DNA from: Candidatus Coatesiibacteriota bacterium
GTDB lineage: Bacteria > JAFGND01
NCBI GenBank assembly: GCA_016927185.1
Contig: JAFGND010000025.1
Coordinates: 25,118-89,117, forward strand
DNA: 64,000 nucleotides
Reading direction: 5' to 3'
Shown here: piece after piece, positions 1 to 9,203 of the stretch
How the letters are laid out: the number at the start of each line of letters is the position of its first letter
Position numbering within the stretch: the first letter of the stretch is position 1
Notes under the pieces: model-generated
The model's input: the letters and a program-made list of their open reading frames with translations, nothing else
Told to the model about the DNA's origin: nothing
Database searches by the model: none
Translations under genes and position numbers: made by a program

Positions 1-558
1 TGAACTAATAGATACTGATGATACATAATTGGAATGTCCAGTTAAGGTTCTGATGCAAGTTCCATCTGACAATTTCCAGAGTTTTATTGTATTGTCACAA
101 CTTCCTGATGCTGCATAATTACCATCTGGAAAGAATGCAACAGTATTCACCATACTTGCATGTCCTGTCATTGTCCTTATGCAACTTCCTGTTGATAAAT
201 CCCAGTATTTAACAGTATTGTCCCAGCTTGCAGAAAGAGCTTTTGTTCCATCTGGACTGAATTTAACAGAAAAGACAGAGCTGGTGTGCCCCTTTAACCT
301 GTTTAAAACGGTTTTTGTTTCCAACTCCCAGTATATTATTACACCTTCCATATCAGCTGAAAGAACATAACAACCATCCGGACTTATATCAACACTGCAT
401 ACTGGCAGGTAATGTTCTCTAAATGTAGCTGTATTAGTTGCTGTTGAAGTATCCCAGTACTTCAAGGTTTTATCCCAGCTGCCTGAGATCGCGAATCTTT
501 CTGCGTTTAGATTTGCTGCAATAAATATTAACAAGAACAAGAACAATAAATTTTTCAT
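1..558 (-). CDS. Secreted WD40-repeat protein, N-terminal part (truncated by window edge)
   Basis: Reading the minus strand from the ATG at 558 gives 186 codons open to the window edge. A hydrophobic signal peptide (MKNLLFLFLLIFIAANLNA) is followed by WD40 repeats of about 42 residues with the pattern SGSWD.TLKYWD, SPDG, IRT.TGH. At least four blades are visible. The closest relatives in the window are the WD40 genes at 52.7, 56 and 58 kb, which end in a type IX sorting tail; the missing C-terminus here probably does too, but that lies outside the window. The start follows a GGGGAG ribosome site. Likely a secreted or surface beta-propeller for protein-protein contact; the partner is unknown. 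Confidence 0.85.
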   Translation of the reverse strand, partial: MKNLLFLFLLIFIAANLNAERFAISGSWDKTLKYWDTSTATNTATFREHYLPVCSVDISPDGCYVLSADMEGVIIYWELETKTVLNRLKGHTSSVFSVKFSPDGTKALSASWDNTVKYWDLSTGSCIRTMTGHASMVNTVAFFPDGNYAASGSCDNTIKLWKLSDGTCIRTLTGHSNYVSSVSISS

Positions 559-695
559 AAAAATCTCCCCTTAAAAATTACTTGATTACTTTGAATTTAA
601 TCTTTCTAAGCCTTTGCATTAATTATTATTCACTAATTGTTTTTTTAGCATGGTTTATTAACAATATGAGTTGTTGCATTATGTTTAATTCAGAA

Positions 696-724
696 ATAGT
701 ATGTAAGATGCTATTTTATGTCAA
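696..724 (-). promoter_or_regulatory. Sigma70-like promoter for the left-edge WD40 gene
   Basis: On the minus strand TTGACA (724-719) is followed after 17 bases by TACTAT (701-696), 4/6 to consensus. It would give a leader of about 130 bases before the WD40 start at 558. The rest of the 290-base gap 559-848 is AT-rich and shows no gene. Confidence 0.55.
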
Positions 725-848
725 TAGAAAAATCCTTGAGGTTTAATCTAGCCCCTAGACATCATGAACTGAGTCTGTGAGGAAAATCATTTGTAACAGA
801 TCAAAACCAGGACTATAAAAATACTTTATAGATTCTCAAGGAAGCATC

Positions 849-3800
849 CTAAAATAAGAATCTCATTACAAGCTCACCATAATGCCTTGCTGGTATCTCA
901 GGCTTCTTTCTTCCCTGGTAATGCAAAGTTGCGAGCATATTCTGACTGAGTCTGTAATCGATATTAAGCAACCACAATTTGGTAAGTCCTCTTTCCTCAT
1001 CAATAAACAGCTGGACAGGAATATCTTCTGTGTTGGATTTTCTCTCTATCAGGGAAACTTCTGAATGAAGGTTTGCACCCTTCATGAACCCGTAATCAAG
1101 ACCAATTGTTGGAGTAAGTCCGGTCAGTATTATGTTCCTTTCGGTTTCCGTCTGCCTTTTTGCGCTGAATGAAACAAATGGTGTTAGATTCTTTCTTATA
1201 TCATAAGCAGCTTTGGGAATTATCTCTGTTGTGATTATCCTGAAAAGATAATATTCTGGGATTTCCTCTGTCTCTCTCTGATAAAACCCTGTCAAATCCA
1301 GATGCCATGGAGTGTATTTATCAACCTTTATATATGGAGAGATAGACCATAAGCGATTATATTTAATATAACCCAATTCATCGCCACTAAGGGATTTCTC
1401 TAACTTTACTGTTACTGCTGGCTGGAAGTCTGTTTTATCAGGAAAAAGAGTTCCTTTTGTCTCTAACATTTGCCTGCCATTCTTGCAGTTATCCTTCTGG
1501 AATTCAGTTATATCAAGAAGAGCGAGGGATGAAATACTTGGATCTGTCTCTTCCTCTGTTATTTCACTGATTATGTCTAGTTTCCATAATCTGTCCTGAA
1601 TGATATTATCTTTCTTGCTTGATGGTGGCATTATAGTAGTATTTGAAGAAAGTGATACACTGCCTCTTTTCTCTTTATCTCCAACATCAACGAAATATCT
1701 TCTATAATCACCATCTTCGTCTGGATAGAATTCACCAGTATTTTCATCCCTGCTATATTGTCCCATTCCTTCATCAGTCTGTTCGTATCTTGCCTCCCTC
1801 ATTGTTGCCATTTTTGTGGAGAGTATATAAGATAAATCAATTTGCAGTGATTTTGAATCGGACAAATAAAACAATCCAGCTTCAGCAAGATCAGTATAAC
1901 CACTTTCCCCAGTATCCTTGAAATATTTCTGAACACTATGTACAAATCTCAATCTTGGCTTAAATGATAATTCTTCTGCAGCTTCTCCCTGAAAACCTGC
2001 TTCCCAGCTTCTCTTGCCAAGCATGTAGCCTTCATCATAAGAAAGCTCACGTCTGTCTGCACTTGCAAAAGGATAAATAAGCCATTTCTTTTCCTTGCTG
2101 AACTCTATCCTGCCCGATGCTTCTTGTTGCCTGTAAGGAAGATTGAGAGTTGTACTGTCAGAGAACTCCTTTGCCCAGATTAGCGAACCATCAAGTTTCG
2201 GTGATATGAATCTATATCTGTATGATGTTTCAAGATCATAGTATTTCCTGTACAGTTCATCTTCCAGATAGAATTTATCCTGCATGTTTTTAATATACCC
2301 AGTTCTTGAGAATATAGTTAAATCCTTGAAAATATCTCCACCAATGTTTCCTTCAATCATTTTCCCATTCCAGGATGCACCTTCATTGTCTGAAAAGCCA
2401 TGTCCCTTGAAGAAACCTGATTTCGCTCCAACTCTGTATTTCCTGAGAAATGGTACATTGGCATTCGAAATACCTGAAGTATAAGAACTTAAACTGTCTT
2501 CTGGAGTTAGCAGCCATGAAGACTGGAAATCGCTGGTTTCATTGTAAATAAACGGAGAGAATTCAGGTTGACGCTTGTGGATTTCTGCTTCAAGGAACAA
2601 TTGTTTCAAGTTCTCTTCGCCTATTACTATTTTTCCATCACCAGCACCCTTGATCTCTCGTTTGCTGGTTTCATCAAACAATATATTCTCGTTGAAGGAA
2701 CTTATTGCAGTTTCAGCAATAAAGGAGAAAAACCTGGATGGATTCAAATCAACTCTAACTTCAGCCATTTCCCTTCTCTGAGGTGGAGCATATGGAATCA
2801 TTGCAACATAATTGCCTCTTCCCTCACCTGTATATTCATATGCTGCAATGGAATGACTATATCTGTAATCTCCCTCTCCTTCGTCAACCTCAGTGAAAAT
2901 GACTGACCAGTCACCCTTGTGGAAACCTGCATATCTGTAATAATAACTTCCATCAGTCCTGTTTATCCTGAAATAATCTCCCTTGTTTTCACCTTCATAC
3001 TTTCCACCTGGAATATAAACCGGTTTCCCTTTTTCATAATTTTTCCTGAAAAAATCAAGATCCTCTTCAGTGAATTCCTCTCCGTATGTTGAATATGGGC
3101 TGTCTTTTTCGCTAATAATGGAGAAGCCCACATGATTCTTTCTTTCCTTATCTATTGGTATGTCAGCACTTGCGCCTGTCATTATTCTCCTGAATTTGCC
3201 AAGTACGTAACTATATTCTACGTAAATCCTTGTATCTGAGTGAATCGGAATCTGCGATGTAAATGTTACTGATCCATTGTTATAGTCAATATAATAGTCT
3301 TTGCCAACTTCCTTCAGTATTCCATCCACATAGACCTTGATGCTTCCTGAAACAAGGAAAATCTTTTCCTCTCCGTATTTCCCTCTCAGCTCATAAGGTC
3401 CCTGTATTCCTTCATCACCCAGAAATTCAGTTCTCATGAATTCCCCGTTAGTAATTGCATAATTTACTTCTGCTGAAGCAGGTGTTGCTTTTTCATACTT
3501 TTTACCCTCTATACCCTGGAGTTTTCCGGAATAAGCAGTCAGGTGACCTTCATCCCTGTTGATTTCAAGATCTTCTATTCTTGCAAGATAATCTCTGTAT
3601 TTTATCTGGAAGAATATCTTGTCAACTTCTGCAAGTGATGCAGAGGAACCTTCCTCAGAATAGGGAAGCTCATTATCCTGCAGATAACCGCTTATTTCAG
3701 TCTCATCACCCAGATATCCCTCTATTGCAGCATCAAGTGTCTGCATCATTTCAAGACTTCCTCCTTCAGACAGCCTTACTCCAATAGTCTTGTTTCCCTT

Positions 3801-4211
3801 TATTGAAATTCTTGCTTCAACTCCTTCACTGTCAGTAGTATCTATTAGTTCGTATTTAATGGATTTAGTAGAATCCTCTTTCACTTTCTTGAAAAGGGAA
3901 TATCTTTTCGGTATATCAATCGGCAAAAACTGAAATGTTATCTTAACTGAATCATCTGGTGATGGAGGTATCATGAAATGAATGGTTCCCCTGATATAAT
4001 CTATTGAATAGTCTATATCTTTTTCCAGTAATATATTATCAAGATATACCTGTTCAGTTCCTTTGAAGGCAATGTTATCAGTGAATTTCATATTCTGCGT
4101 CTTGAAAATCTTGTAAACTGTTATATATGATATGTTTAGCGAATCAGAATAGTTTTCTTCAGCATTCGCTAAAGCAGCAAAAAATGTGATTATCAGGAAA
4201 ATTTTTCTCAA
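849..4211 (-). CDS. Large outer-membrane protein with repeated DG..L..G.DY.IDY modules
   Basis: This 1120-residue protein has a signal peptide (MRKIFLIITFFAALANA). Two related modules, at about residues 50-98 and 290-338, follow the pattern V.VDG.L.....DY.IDY..G.I.F, then a short beta-rich stretch. This kind of module is known from large FCB outer-membrane proteins such as SprA. The remaining two thirds alternate polar and aromatic residues as in beta strands, and the chain ends in phenylalanine (VMRFLF), typical of BAM-assembled barrels. The start is TTG and overlaps the asd stop by 4 bases (TTGA), so translation is probably coupled to asd. I infer an outer-membrane barrel or cell-surface scaffold; the exact family and function are not recognised. 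Confidence 0.75.
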   Translation of the reverse strand: MRKIFLIITFFAALANAEENYSDSLNISYITVYKIFKTQNMKFTDNIAFKGTEQVYLDNILLEKDIDYSIDYIRGTIHFMIPPSPDDSVKITFQFLPIDIPKRYSLFKKVKEDSTKSIKYELIDTTDSEGVEARISIKGNKTIGVRLSEGGSLEMMQTLDAAIEGYLGDETEISGYLQDNELPYSEEGSSASLAEVDKIFFQIKYRDYLARIEDLEINRDEGHLTAYSGKLQGIEGKKYEKATPASAEVNYAITNGEFMRTEFLGDEGIQGPYELRGKYGEEKIFLVSGSIKVYVDGILKEVGKDYYIDYNNGSVTFTSQIPIHSDTRIYVEYSYVLGKFRRIMTGASADIPIDKERKNHVGFSIISEKDSPYSTYGEEFTEEDLDFFRKNYEKGKPVYIPGGKYEGENKGDYFRINRTDGSYYYRYAGFHKGDWSVIFTEVDEGEGDYRYSHSIAAYEYTGEGRGNYVAMIPYAPPQRREMAEVRVDLNPSRFFSFIAETAISSFNENILFDETSKREIKGAGDGKIVIGEENLKQLFLEAEIHKRQPEFSPFIYNETSDFQSSWLLTPEDSLSSYTSGISNANVPFLRKYRVGAKSGFFKGHGFSDNEGASWNGKMIEGNIGGDIFKDLTIFSRTGYIKNMQDKFYLEDELYRKYYDLETSYRYRFISPKLDGSLIWAKEFSDSTTLNLPYRQQEASGRIEFSKEKKWLIYPFASADRRELSYDEGYMLGKRSWEAGFQGEAAEELSFKPRLRFVHSVQKYFKDTGESGYTDLAEAGLFYLSDSKSLQIDLSYILSTKMATMREARYEQTDEGMGQYSRDENTGEFYPDEDGDYRRYFVDVGDKEKRGSVSLSSNTTIMPPSSKKDNIIQDRLWKLDIISEITEEETDPSISSLALLDITEFQKDNCKNGRQMLETKGTLFPDKTDFQPAVTVKLEKSLSGDELGYIKYNRLWSISPYIKVDKYTPWHLDLTGFYQRETEEIPEYYLFRIITTEIIPKAAYDIRKNLTPFVSFSAKRQTETERNIILTGLTPTIGLDYGFMKGANLHSEVSLIERKSNTEDIPVQLFIDEERGLTKLWLLNIDYRLSQNMLATLHYQGRKKPEIPARHYGELVMRFLF

Positions 4212-5209
4212 AAACGGATTTTCAATAGATACTCAGCAATTCTTACTGCATTAAGAGCAGCTCCAACTCTTAAATTGTCTCCACAACACAAGAACTGGAA
4301 TGAATTGCTGTTAAAAGTCTGTCTCAGTCGCCCAACCTGAACCAAATCCTTGCAGGCAACATTCATTGGCATAGGATAAATATTAGACTCTGGATCATCA
4401 GCTACTTCCAGATAAATGCTTTTCTTCCATTCACTTATAATATCGTTAATGGAAGCTGGTTTTGTTGTTTTCAGGCTTACAACTATACTGTGCCCTCTTG
4501 AAACAGGAACTCTTATGCATGTTGCAAAGATTTTTATTTCTTGAAGATCGAATATTTTTTTTGTTTCATTTTCTAACTTCCGTTCTTCATCCGAAAAACC
4601 TTGTTCATCGAATCTCCCTATGTGAGGTAAAATATTGTCAAATATCCTGTAGGGATAAACTTCATTTGTAACTTCCTTGTTATCAACAAATTGCCTGCAT
4701 TGATTTAAATACTCATTAAGAGCAGACATTCCTGTTCCTGAAACCGCCTGATAAGAAAAGATTTCCAGGCTTTCAACTCCCCACTTTATAATCGGTTGCA
4801 GAACAAGAACTAACTGGATTGTTGTGCAGTTGGGTGTAGCAATATGGGTTGCATTTCCAATGCTTTCCTCGTTAACACCTGGAACAACAAGAGGAACATT
4901 CTTTTCCATCCTGTAAGTACTGCTTTTGTCAATAGTTGTAATATTCGCTCTTATTATTTCTGGAAGGAAAGTCTTGCTGAGAAAAGGTTTTGCTGCAAAA
5001 AATACAAGATCTGTTTTTTTGAAGTCAAAATAATCAAGTTTTCTGACTGAAATCTCGCTTCCCTTGAACTTGAAATTCCTGCCTTCAGATTTTTCTGAAG
5101 CAAACAATGAGAGATTATTGACAGGAAATTTTCTTTCTTCAAGTATTTTGATTAGTTCCTGCCCAACAGCTCCTGTTGCTCCGACAATAGCAATATTCAA
5201 ACAACTCAT
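4208..5209 (-). CDS. asd: Aspartate-semialdehyde dehydrogenase
   Basis: A 333-residue NADPH-dependent enzyme that reduces aspartyl phosphate to aspartate semialdehyde, the branch point for lysine/diaminopimelate, threonine and methionine. The N-terminal dinucleotide-binding glycine motif (VGATGAVGQELI, about 9-20) is intact. The catalytic cysteine lies in TPNCTTIQ (C128). The active-site arginine-histidine region is RVPVSRGHS (about 253-261), and the C-terminal GDNLRVGAALNAVRIAE helix matches the family. Length is normal. No other lysine or threonine gene is nearby; instead the gene heads a two-gene unit with the downstream outer-membrane protein (4-base overlap). No Shine-Dalgarno is visible; a TTGACA box lies at 5246-5241 without a good -10. 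Confidence 0.95.
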   Translation of the reverse strand: MSCLNIAIVGATGAVGQELIKILEERKFPVNNLSLFASEKSEGRNFKFKGSEISVRKLDYFDFKKTDLVFFAAKPFLSKTFLPEIIRANITTIDKSSTYRMEKNVPLVVPGVNEESIGNATHIATPNCTTIQLVLVLQPIIKWGVESLEIFSYQAVSGTGMSALNEYLNQCRQFVDNKEVTNEVYPYRIFDNILPHIGRFDEQGFSDEERKLENETKKIFDLQEIKIFATCIRVPVSRGHSIVVSLKTTKPASINDIISEWKKSIYLEVADDPESNIYPMPMNVACKDLVQVGRLRQTFNSNSFQFLCCGDNLRVGAALNAVRIAEYLLKIRF

Positions 5210-5310
5210 TGCAAGCCAAAGATTAAGATTTTAATAGATTTGTCAAGCTCAATGCTTTTCTATTGAATATCCATTACTAATTCTGAATGATTTTCTTCAG
5301 TAAATATAAC

Positions 5311-5338
5311 CAGAAGCAGCTTTAAAAAACTGCTTCTG
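5311..5338 (-). terminator. Hairpin terminator after the first M14 carboxypeptidase
   Basis: A perfect 9-bp stem (CAGAAGCAG / CTGCTTCTG) with a 10-base AT-rich loop lies just downstream of the stop at 5349. The U-tract is poor, so it may be a weak terminator or an mRNA-stabilising 3' hairpin. Confidence 0.45.
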
Positions 5339-5348
5339 ATATTAATCA

Positions 5349-7109
5349 TCAATTAAGCTTTATAAGCTTGTCAGTATGCTCTCTGGAGCCTGTCCTAACT
5401 TTTATTATATATACTCCATTTTTGAAGGAACTGGTATCAGTCGTTATCAAGTGATTTCCTGCAGTATAAGATCTTGATGCGTATGATTTTACAAGTCTTC
5501 CTGTAATATCATAAATAAGCACTTCAACATTATCTGTCTGTTTCAGATTGAAGTTAATCTTCAGTTTGTCATTGAAAGGATTTGGAGATATCTTTACTCT
5601 CTCAGGTAAATGAAAATAGGATTTCTCTTTTGTTTCAAAACCAGTCTTGGTGAAATATAAGTCTATTACCTTGATTTCTCCTTCTGCAACAGTGAATGTC
5701 TGTGACTGAGGAGTGTCTCCAAGTAATATTGCTACAAGGGTATATGTTCCGGGAACAAGCAGATGTTTATAACTTCCAAATGAATTAGAGAATACTGCTG
5801 AGGCTTTTTCGTTATCAAACAATTCAGCTATCTCTACAAGTACATTTGGTATTGGCTTGCCGTTCAGTTTATTATATGTTTTTCCTGTTACCTGTGTCAT
5901 ATTAAGCCCAGCTTTCAGGAATTCCTTTGTTCCCTCGAAAGCATTCTCTATGGTTGGAAGAATATACTCAGCAGATGGGAAAAATCCACCTTCATCAGAG
6001 GAATTCAGTTCTATTGTATATGCATAGGTATGACCAGCTGCATATAACCAGTCATCGCTTCCGCCATAAGTAGGATATAGCTCATAACCTCTTTGTCCAG
6101 TATATCCCATTGTTGTGGCAGCTGCATTTCCAATTTTCCTGAATACTGCATCCTTCTTTGAAGCTTCGCTGTAACAACTCCAAGGCCACAGAACCAGCTC
6201 TCCATATGAATGAAAACTCAATGAAAGTAGTGGCTTTTTGGCAAGAGTGAAACTTCTTATTATCTGGATTTCAGGTTCACTAAACTGGGATGGACCTCTG
6301 TATGTTGGGCTGTTTGGATCAGTATCTCCTGATTCCCACATATATGCATAATTCCTGTTAAGATCAACTCCATCTGCTCCATATCCTCCATAAGAATAAT
6401 CCAGTACTCCGTTCGAATTGTTGTCCCTGAAATCCTTGCGCCACATTTGCTGCTCACTGTCAGTTGAATTGAAAACAAAATCATAACCATCTGGATTCAC
6501 AATAGGAAGGAACCATAGCTCATAATTGTCTATCCATTCCTTGTAATCAAGTACGCTGCTGTAACCTTCCACAAGTGTGTTCATAATATACATTACGGCT
6601 GAAACTGACATAGGTTCCCTTGCATGATGCAATCCCATTATCATGAAAATAGGCTCATCTTCATCAGTCGCAACATTGTCAGATACTTTTGCTACAAGCA
6701 TATCAAAGCCTTTGTAATACGTCTGTTTGCCAGGATAACCATTCTTTTTTACCCAGGAATCTCCAGCATCAAAGTACTTGACTATACCTGGAAATCGCGT
6801 CTGGAGACTCATGATCTGTTCATAGACTTCTGAATAATCAAGATAATCAGGATCTATTCCTCCTATCATTTTCTTTAGTATAGTTCCGGAATAACCCAGT
6901 CTTTTGAGTTTCTCTATCTGCACAGGAGTAACAAGTAAATGAGCAGTCTTATTTGGAAGTATTGCTGCTACATCAAAGCCTGCTTTATAGAGTTTTGCTA
7001 TTAGCTCAGGCGTAATTCCCCTTAATTCATATGTATATAGCGGAGCAGATGAGAAAAGCCCTGCATACATAATTAAAATAAAGGTCAGTACAACAAAAAA
7101 TATTTTCAT
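5349..7109 (-). CDS. Secreted M14 zinc carboxypeptidase with type IX sorting tail
   Basis: 586 residues. A signal peptide (about 1-22) is followed by a propeptide-like region to about 90 and the M14 catalytic domain (about 90-400). Zinc ligands are H162 and E165 in HHAREP and H300 in SFHSYG. Substrate-binding DLNRNY is at 249-254 and the catalytic glutamate is E367 in YTIELNSS. A carboxypeptidase-regulatory-like beta domain follows (about 405-490). The last 80 residues, from SPNPFNDKLKINF to GVYIIKVRTG...KLIKLN, form a Por/type IX C-terminal sorting domain. Expected to trim C-terminal residues from peptides outside the cell. The start has a strong AAGGAGG site. It is paralogous to the upstream gene at 7168-8934, so the pair arose by tandem duplication. 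Confidence 0.93.
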   Translation of the reverse strand: MKIFFVVLTFILIMYAGLFSSAPLYTYELRGITPELIAKLYKAGFDVAAILPNKTAHLLVTPVQIEKLKRLGYSGTILKKMIGGIDPDYLDYSEVYEQIMSLQTRFPGIVKYFDAGDSWVKKNGYPGKQTYYKGFDMLVAKVSDNVATDEDEPIFMIMGLHHAREPMSVSAVMYIMNTLVEGYSSVLDYKEWIDNYELWFLPIVNPDGYDFVFNSTDSEQQMWRKDFRDNNSNGVLDYSYGGYGADGVDLNRNYAYMWESGDTDPNSPTYRGPSQFSEPEIQIIRSFTLAKKPLLSLSFHSYGELVLWPWSCYSEASKKDAVFRKIGNAAATTMGYTGQRGYELYPTYGGSDDWLYAAGHTYAYTIELNSSDEGGFFPSAEYILPTIENAFEGTKEFLKAGLNMTQVTGKTYNKLNGKPIPNVLVEIAELFDNEKASAVFSNSFGSYKHLLVPGTYTLVAILLGDTPQSQTFTVAEGEIKVIDLYFTKTGFETKEKSYFHLPERVKISPNPFNDKLKINFNLKQTDNVEVLIYDITGRLVKSYASRSYTAGNHLITTDTSSFKNGVYIIKVRTGSREHTDKLIKLN

Positions 7110-7130
7110 ACAACCTCCTTATAATATTAA

Positions 7131-7153
7131 CCAGCTTTGGAAATAAAAGCTGG
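7131..7153 (-). terminator. Hairpin after the second M14 gene
   Basis: CCAGCTTT / AAAGCTGG, an 8-bp stem with a 7-base loop, between the stop at 7168 and the ribosome site of the next gene. It is followed by an AT-rich rather than pure U-tract, so it may only attenuate read-through into the second carboxypeptidase gene. Confidence 0.45.
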
Positions 7154-7167
7154 CTGAAGTTAGTTCA

Positions 7168-8934
7168 TTAATTGATTTTCAATGCCTTCTTTATAAATAT
7201 TTTATCCGCTACTCTGCATCTTAATATATAAACTCCATTACTCATGTTGCTGGAATTAAACCTGACTCCATGATTACCAGAAGGATAAGAAGCCTTGACT
7301 AGTGTCTTGATAAGTCTTCCAGTCAGATCAAAGACCTCGACTAAAACATCAGATTTTTCACTGAGATTGAAGCTTATATTAAGCTCATTTCTGAAAGGGT
7401 TTGGAGCTAATTTTAAAGCTTCGGGAAGAATTTTTTGTGCAGTCTCGTTATTCTTGAAGCCGGCATAATCAAAATAAAAGTCTATTTCCTTTATTTCCTT
7501 GTCTGCAACAGTGAATGGTATTGTCTGTTTTGGATTAGCTCCATATTCTGCCTCAAGTGTATAATTTCCCGGAACCAATAAATAACGATATCTTCCGAAT
7601 TCGTTTGTTTTCCTTGGAGTCCAGTGATTTGGATCATTAAGTTCCCTTATTGTGACTTTTACACCCTTGATTGGATTTCCTGTTCCCCTAAGGAATGCTC
7701 TTCCAGTAACCTGTGTTGACAAACCATTTACAAAGAAAGCCCTCAAGCCTGACCATACTTTTTTCTGAGTGGGTTCTATCATTTCTGCTGGTGGAAAAAA
7801 TCCGCCTTCATTATCTGTATTCATTTCTATTGTATAAGGATATGTACCAAGTTCAGCATATAACCAGTCATCACTGGTTCCATAGCATGGATAAAGTTCC
7901 ACTGCCTGTTCGGGAGTATAACCCATAGGAACTGCTGATTCTCTGCCGATCTTAGACAGAAGAGCTGCTTCCGTTGATGCAGAATAATAGCATCCCCATG
8001 GCCATAATACCAATCCTGAATAAGAATGCAAACTAACTGAAATAACTGGTTTCTTTGATAATGTCAAAGTTCTTATAACCTGAACCTCAGGTTCACTGAA
8101 TGGATAAGGTCCGCGATACGTAGCAGAATACTGTGAATTATCACCTCTGCTCCATTCAAAAGAATAGTTCCTGTTCAAATCAACTCCATCAAGTCCATTG
8201 GCGCTACTACCGAAGTCTGCTTTGTGATTATTATTGTTATCTCTCAGATTCTTTCTCTGATTTTTTTCCCTGTTGTCATGATAATTAAATGATACATTAT
8301 GACCATCTGGGTTTAACAATGGTACAAACCATATCTCATAAGAATCTACCCAGTTCTTGTATTCCGAGTTTGTTGCATATTGCTCTATGAGCTGCTGCAT
8401 TGCATAAACCGAAACCTCAACTGTCATTGCCTCTCTTGCATGATGCAATGCCATGATAAGTAAAACAGGCTCATCTTCATCGGAATTTACATTATCAGAT
8501 ACCTTGAGTCCCATAATATCATAATCCTGATAATACCATTGATTATATTGCTTGTAATTGTTTGTCTTTACCCATGGGTCACCCAGATCATAAAGCTTTG
8601 CAATGCCTGGATAATTTGAAGCAAGTCTCTGCATTTCCGTAAGAAGTTCATTATAATCAGTATATGCAGGATCAAGCCCCTTGATATTGCTGTTTATCTC
8701 TCTCTTTATTACGCCAGAATAGCCAAGCGTTTTCAATTTTTCTATTTCATTCGCAGTAGCGAAAATGTGGGTGAATTTTCTAGGCATAACAGCTGCAACA
8801 TCAAAACCTCTTGAAATTAGATCACCATTTTGTGAGCTCGTAAGGCCTTGAATTTCATATACATAAATGGGTTCGTCTGAGGATGCATAAGAGATAAAAA
8901 AGATAATAATACAAAAAGCAATTAATGTTTTCAT
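7168..8934 (-). CDS. Secreted M14 zinc carboxypeptidase with type IX sorting tail (paralogue)
   Basis: 588 residues with the same architecture as its neighbour at 5349-7109: a signal peptide ending near residue 20, a pro-region, an M14 domain, a regulatory-like beta domain and a sorting tail starting at APNPFRNELNISF. Catalytic features are all present: H165 and E168 in HHAREAM, DLNRNY near 253, H303 in SLHSYS and E370 in YTIEMNTD. The two proteins share blocks such as LVLWPW and EGGFFP..E, but they differ throughout, so this is an old duplication with room for distinct specificities. The start has a GGGAGG ribosome site, and a near-consensus promoter lies upstream. Confidence 0.93.
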   Translation of the reverse strand: MKTLIAFCIIIFFISYASSDEPIYVYEIQGLTSSQNGDLISRGFDVAAVMPRKFTHIFATANEIEKLKTLGYSGVIKREINSNIKGLDPAYTDYNELLTEMQRLASNYPGIAKLYDLGDPWVKTNNYKQYNQWYYQDYDIMGLKVSDNVNSDEDEPVLLIMALHHAREAMTVEVSVYAMQQLIEQYATNSEYKNWVDSYEIWFVPLLNPDGHNVSFNYHDNREKNQRKNLRDNNNNHKADFGSSANGLDGVDLNRNYSFEWSRGDNSQYSATYRGPYPFSEPEVQVIRTLTLSKKPVISVSLHSYSGLVLWPWGCYYSASTEAALLSKIGRESAVPMGYTPEQAVELYPCYGTSDDWLYAELGTYPYTIEMNTDNEGGFFPPAEMIEPTQKKVWSGLRAFFVNGLSTQVTGRAFLRGTGNPIKGVKVTIRELNDPNHWTPRKTNEFGRYRYLLVPGNYTLEAEYGANPKQTIPFTVADKEIKEIDFYFDYAGFKNNETAQKILPEALKLAPNPFRNELNISFNLSEKSDVLVEVFDLTGRLIKTLVKASYPSGNHGVRFNSSNMSNGVYILRCRVADKIFIKKALKIN

Positions 8935-8964
8935 AAATCCTCCCTCGAAATTTTTTACAAAAGT

Positions 8965-8993
8965 AATATAATAATAAACAGCTTTTTTGTCAA
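8965..8993 (-). promoter_or_regulatory. Near-consensus sigma70-like promoter for the M14 pair
   Basis: On the minus strand TTGACA (8993-8988), a 17-base spacer and TATATT (8970-8965). The transcription start would be near 8958, about 25 bases before the ATG at 8934. A 7-bp inverted repeat (ATACTTA 8998-9004 / TAAGTAT 9021-9027) flanks the -35 on its upstream side. The rest of the gap to 9203 shows no gene. Confidence 0.7.
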
Positions 8994-9203
8994 GTCGATA
9001 CTTATAAATAGTTATATTCGTAAGTATAAGTTTTTTAATAAGTTAGGGGAACAGGAATAATTAAATAATGCGACAGTTTTCTTGTTTTTCTAAATACTTA
9101 AATATCAATGATTTAAGGGAACAATATTTCGTGAAAAAAATGAATTATACTAAGTATTATAATTACCTGCTCCAGAGAATCATTTAAACAGATAAGCATC
9201 AAC

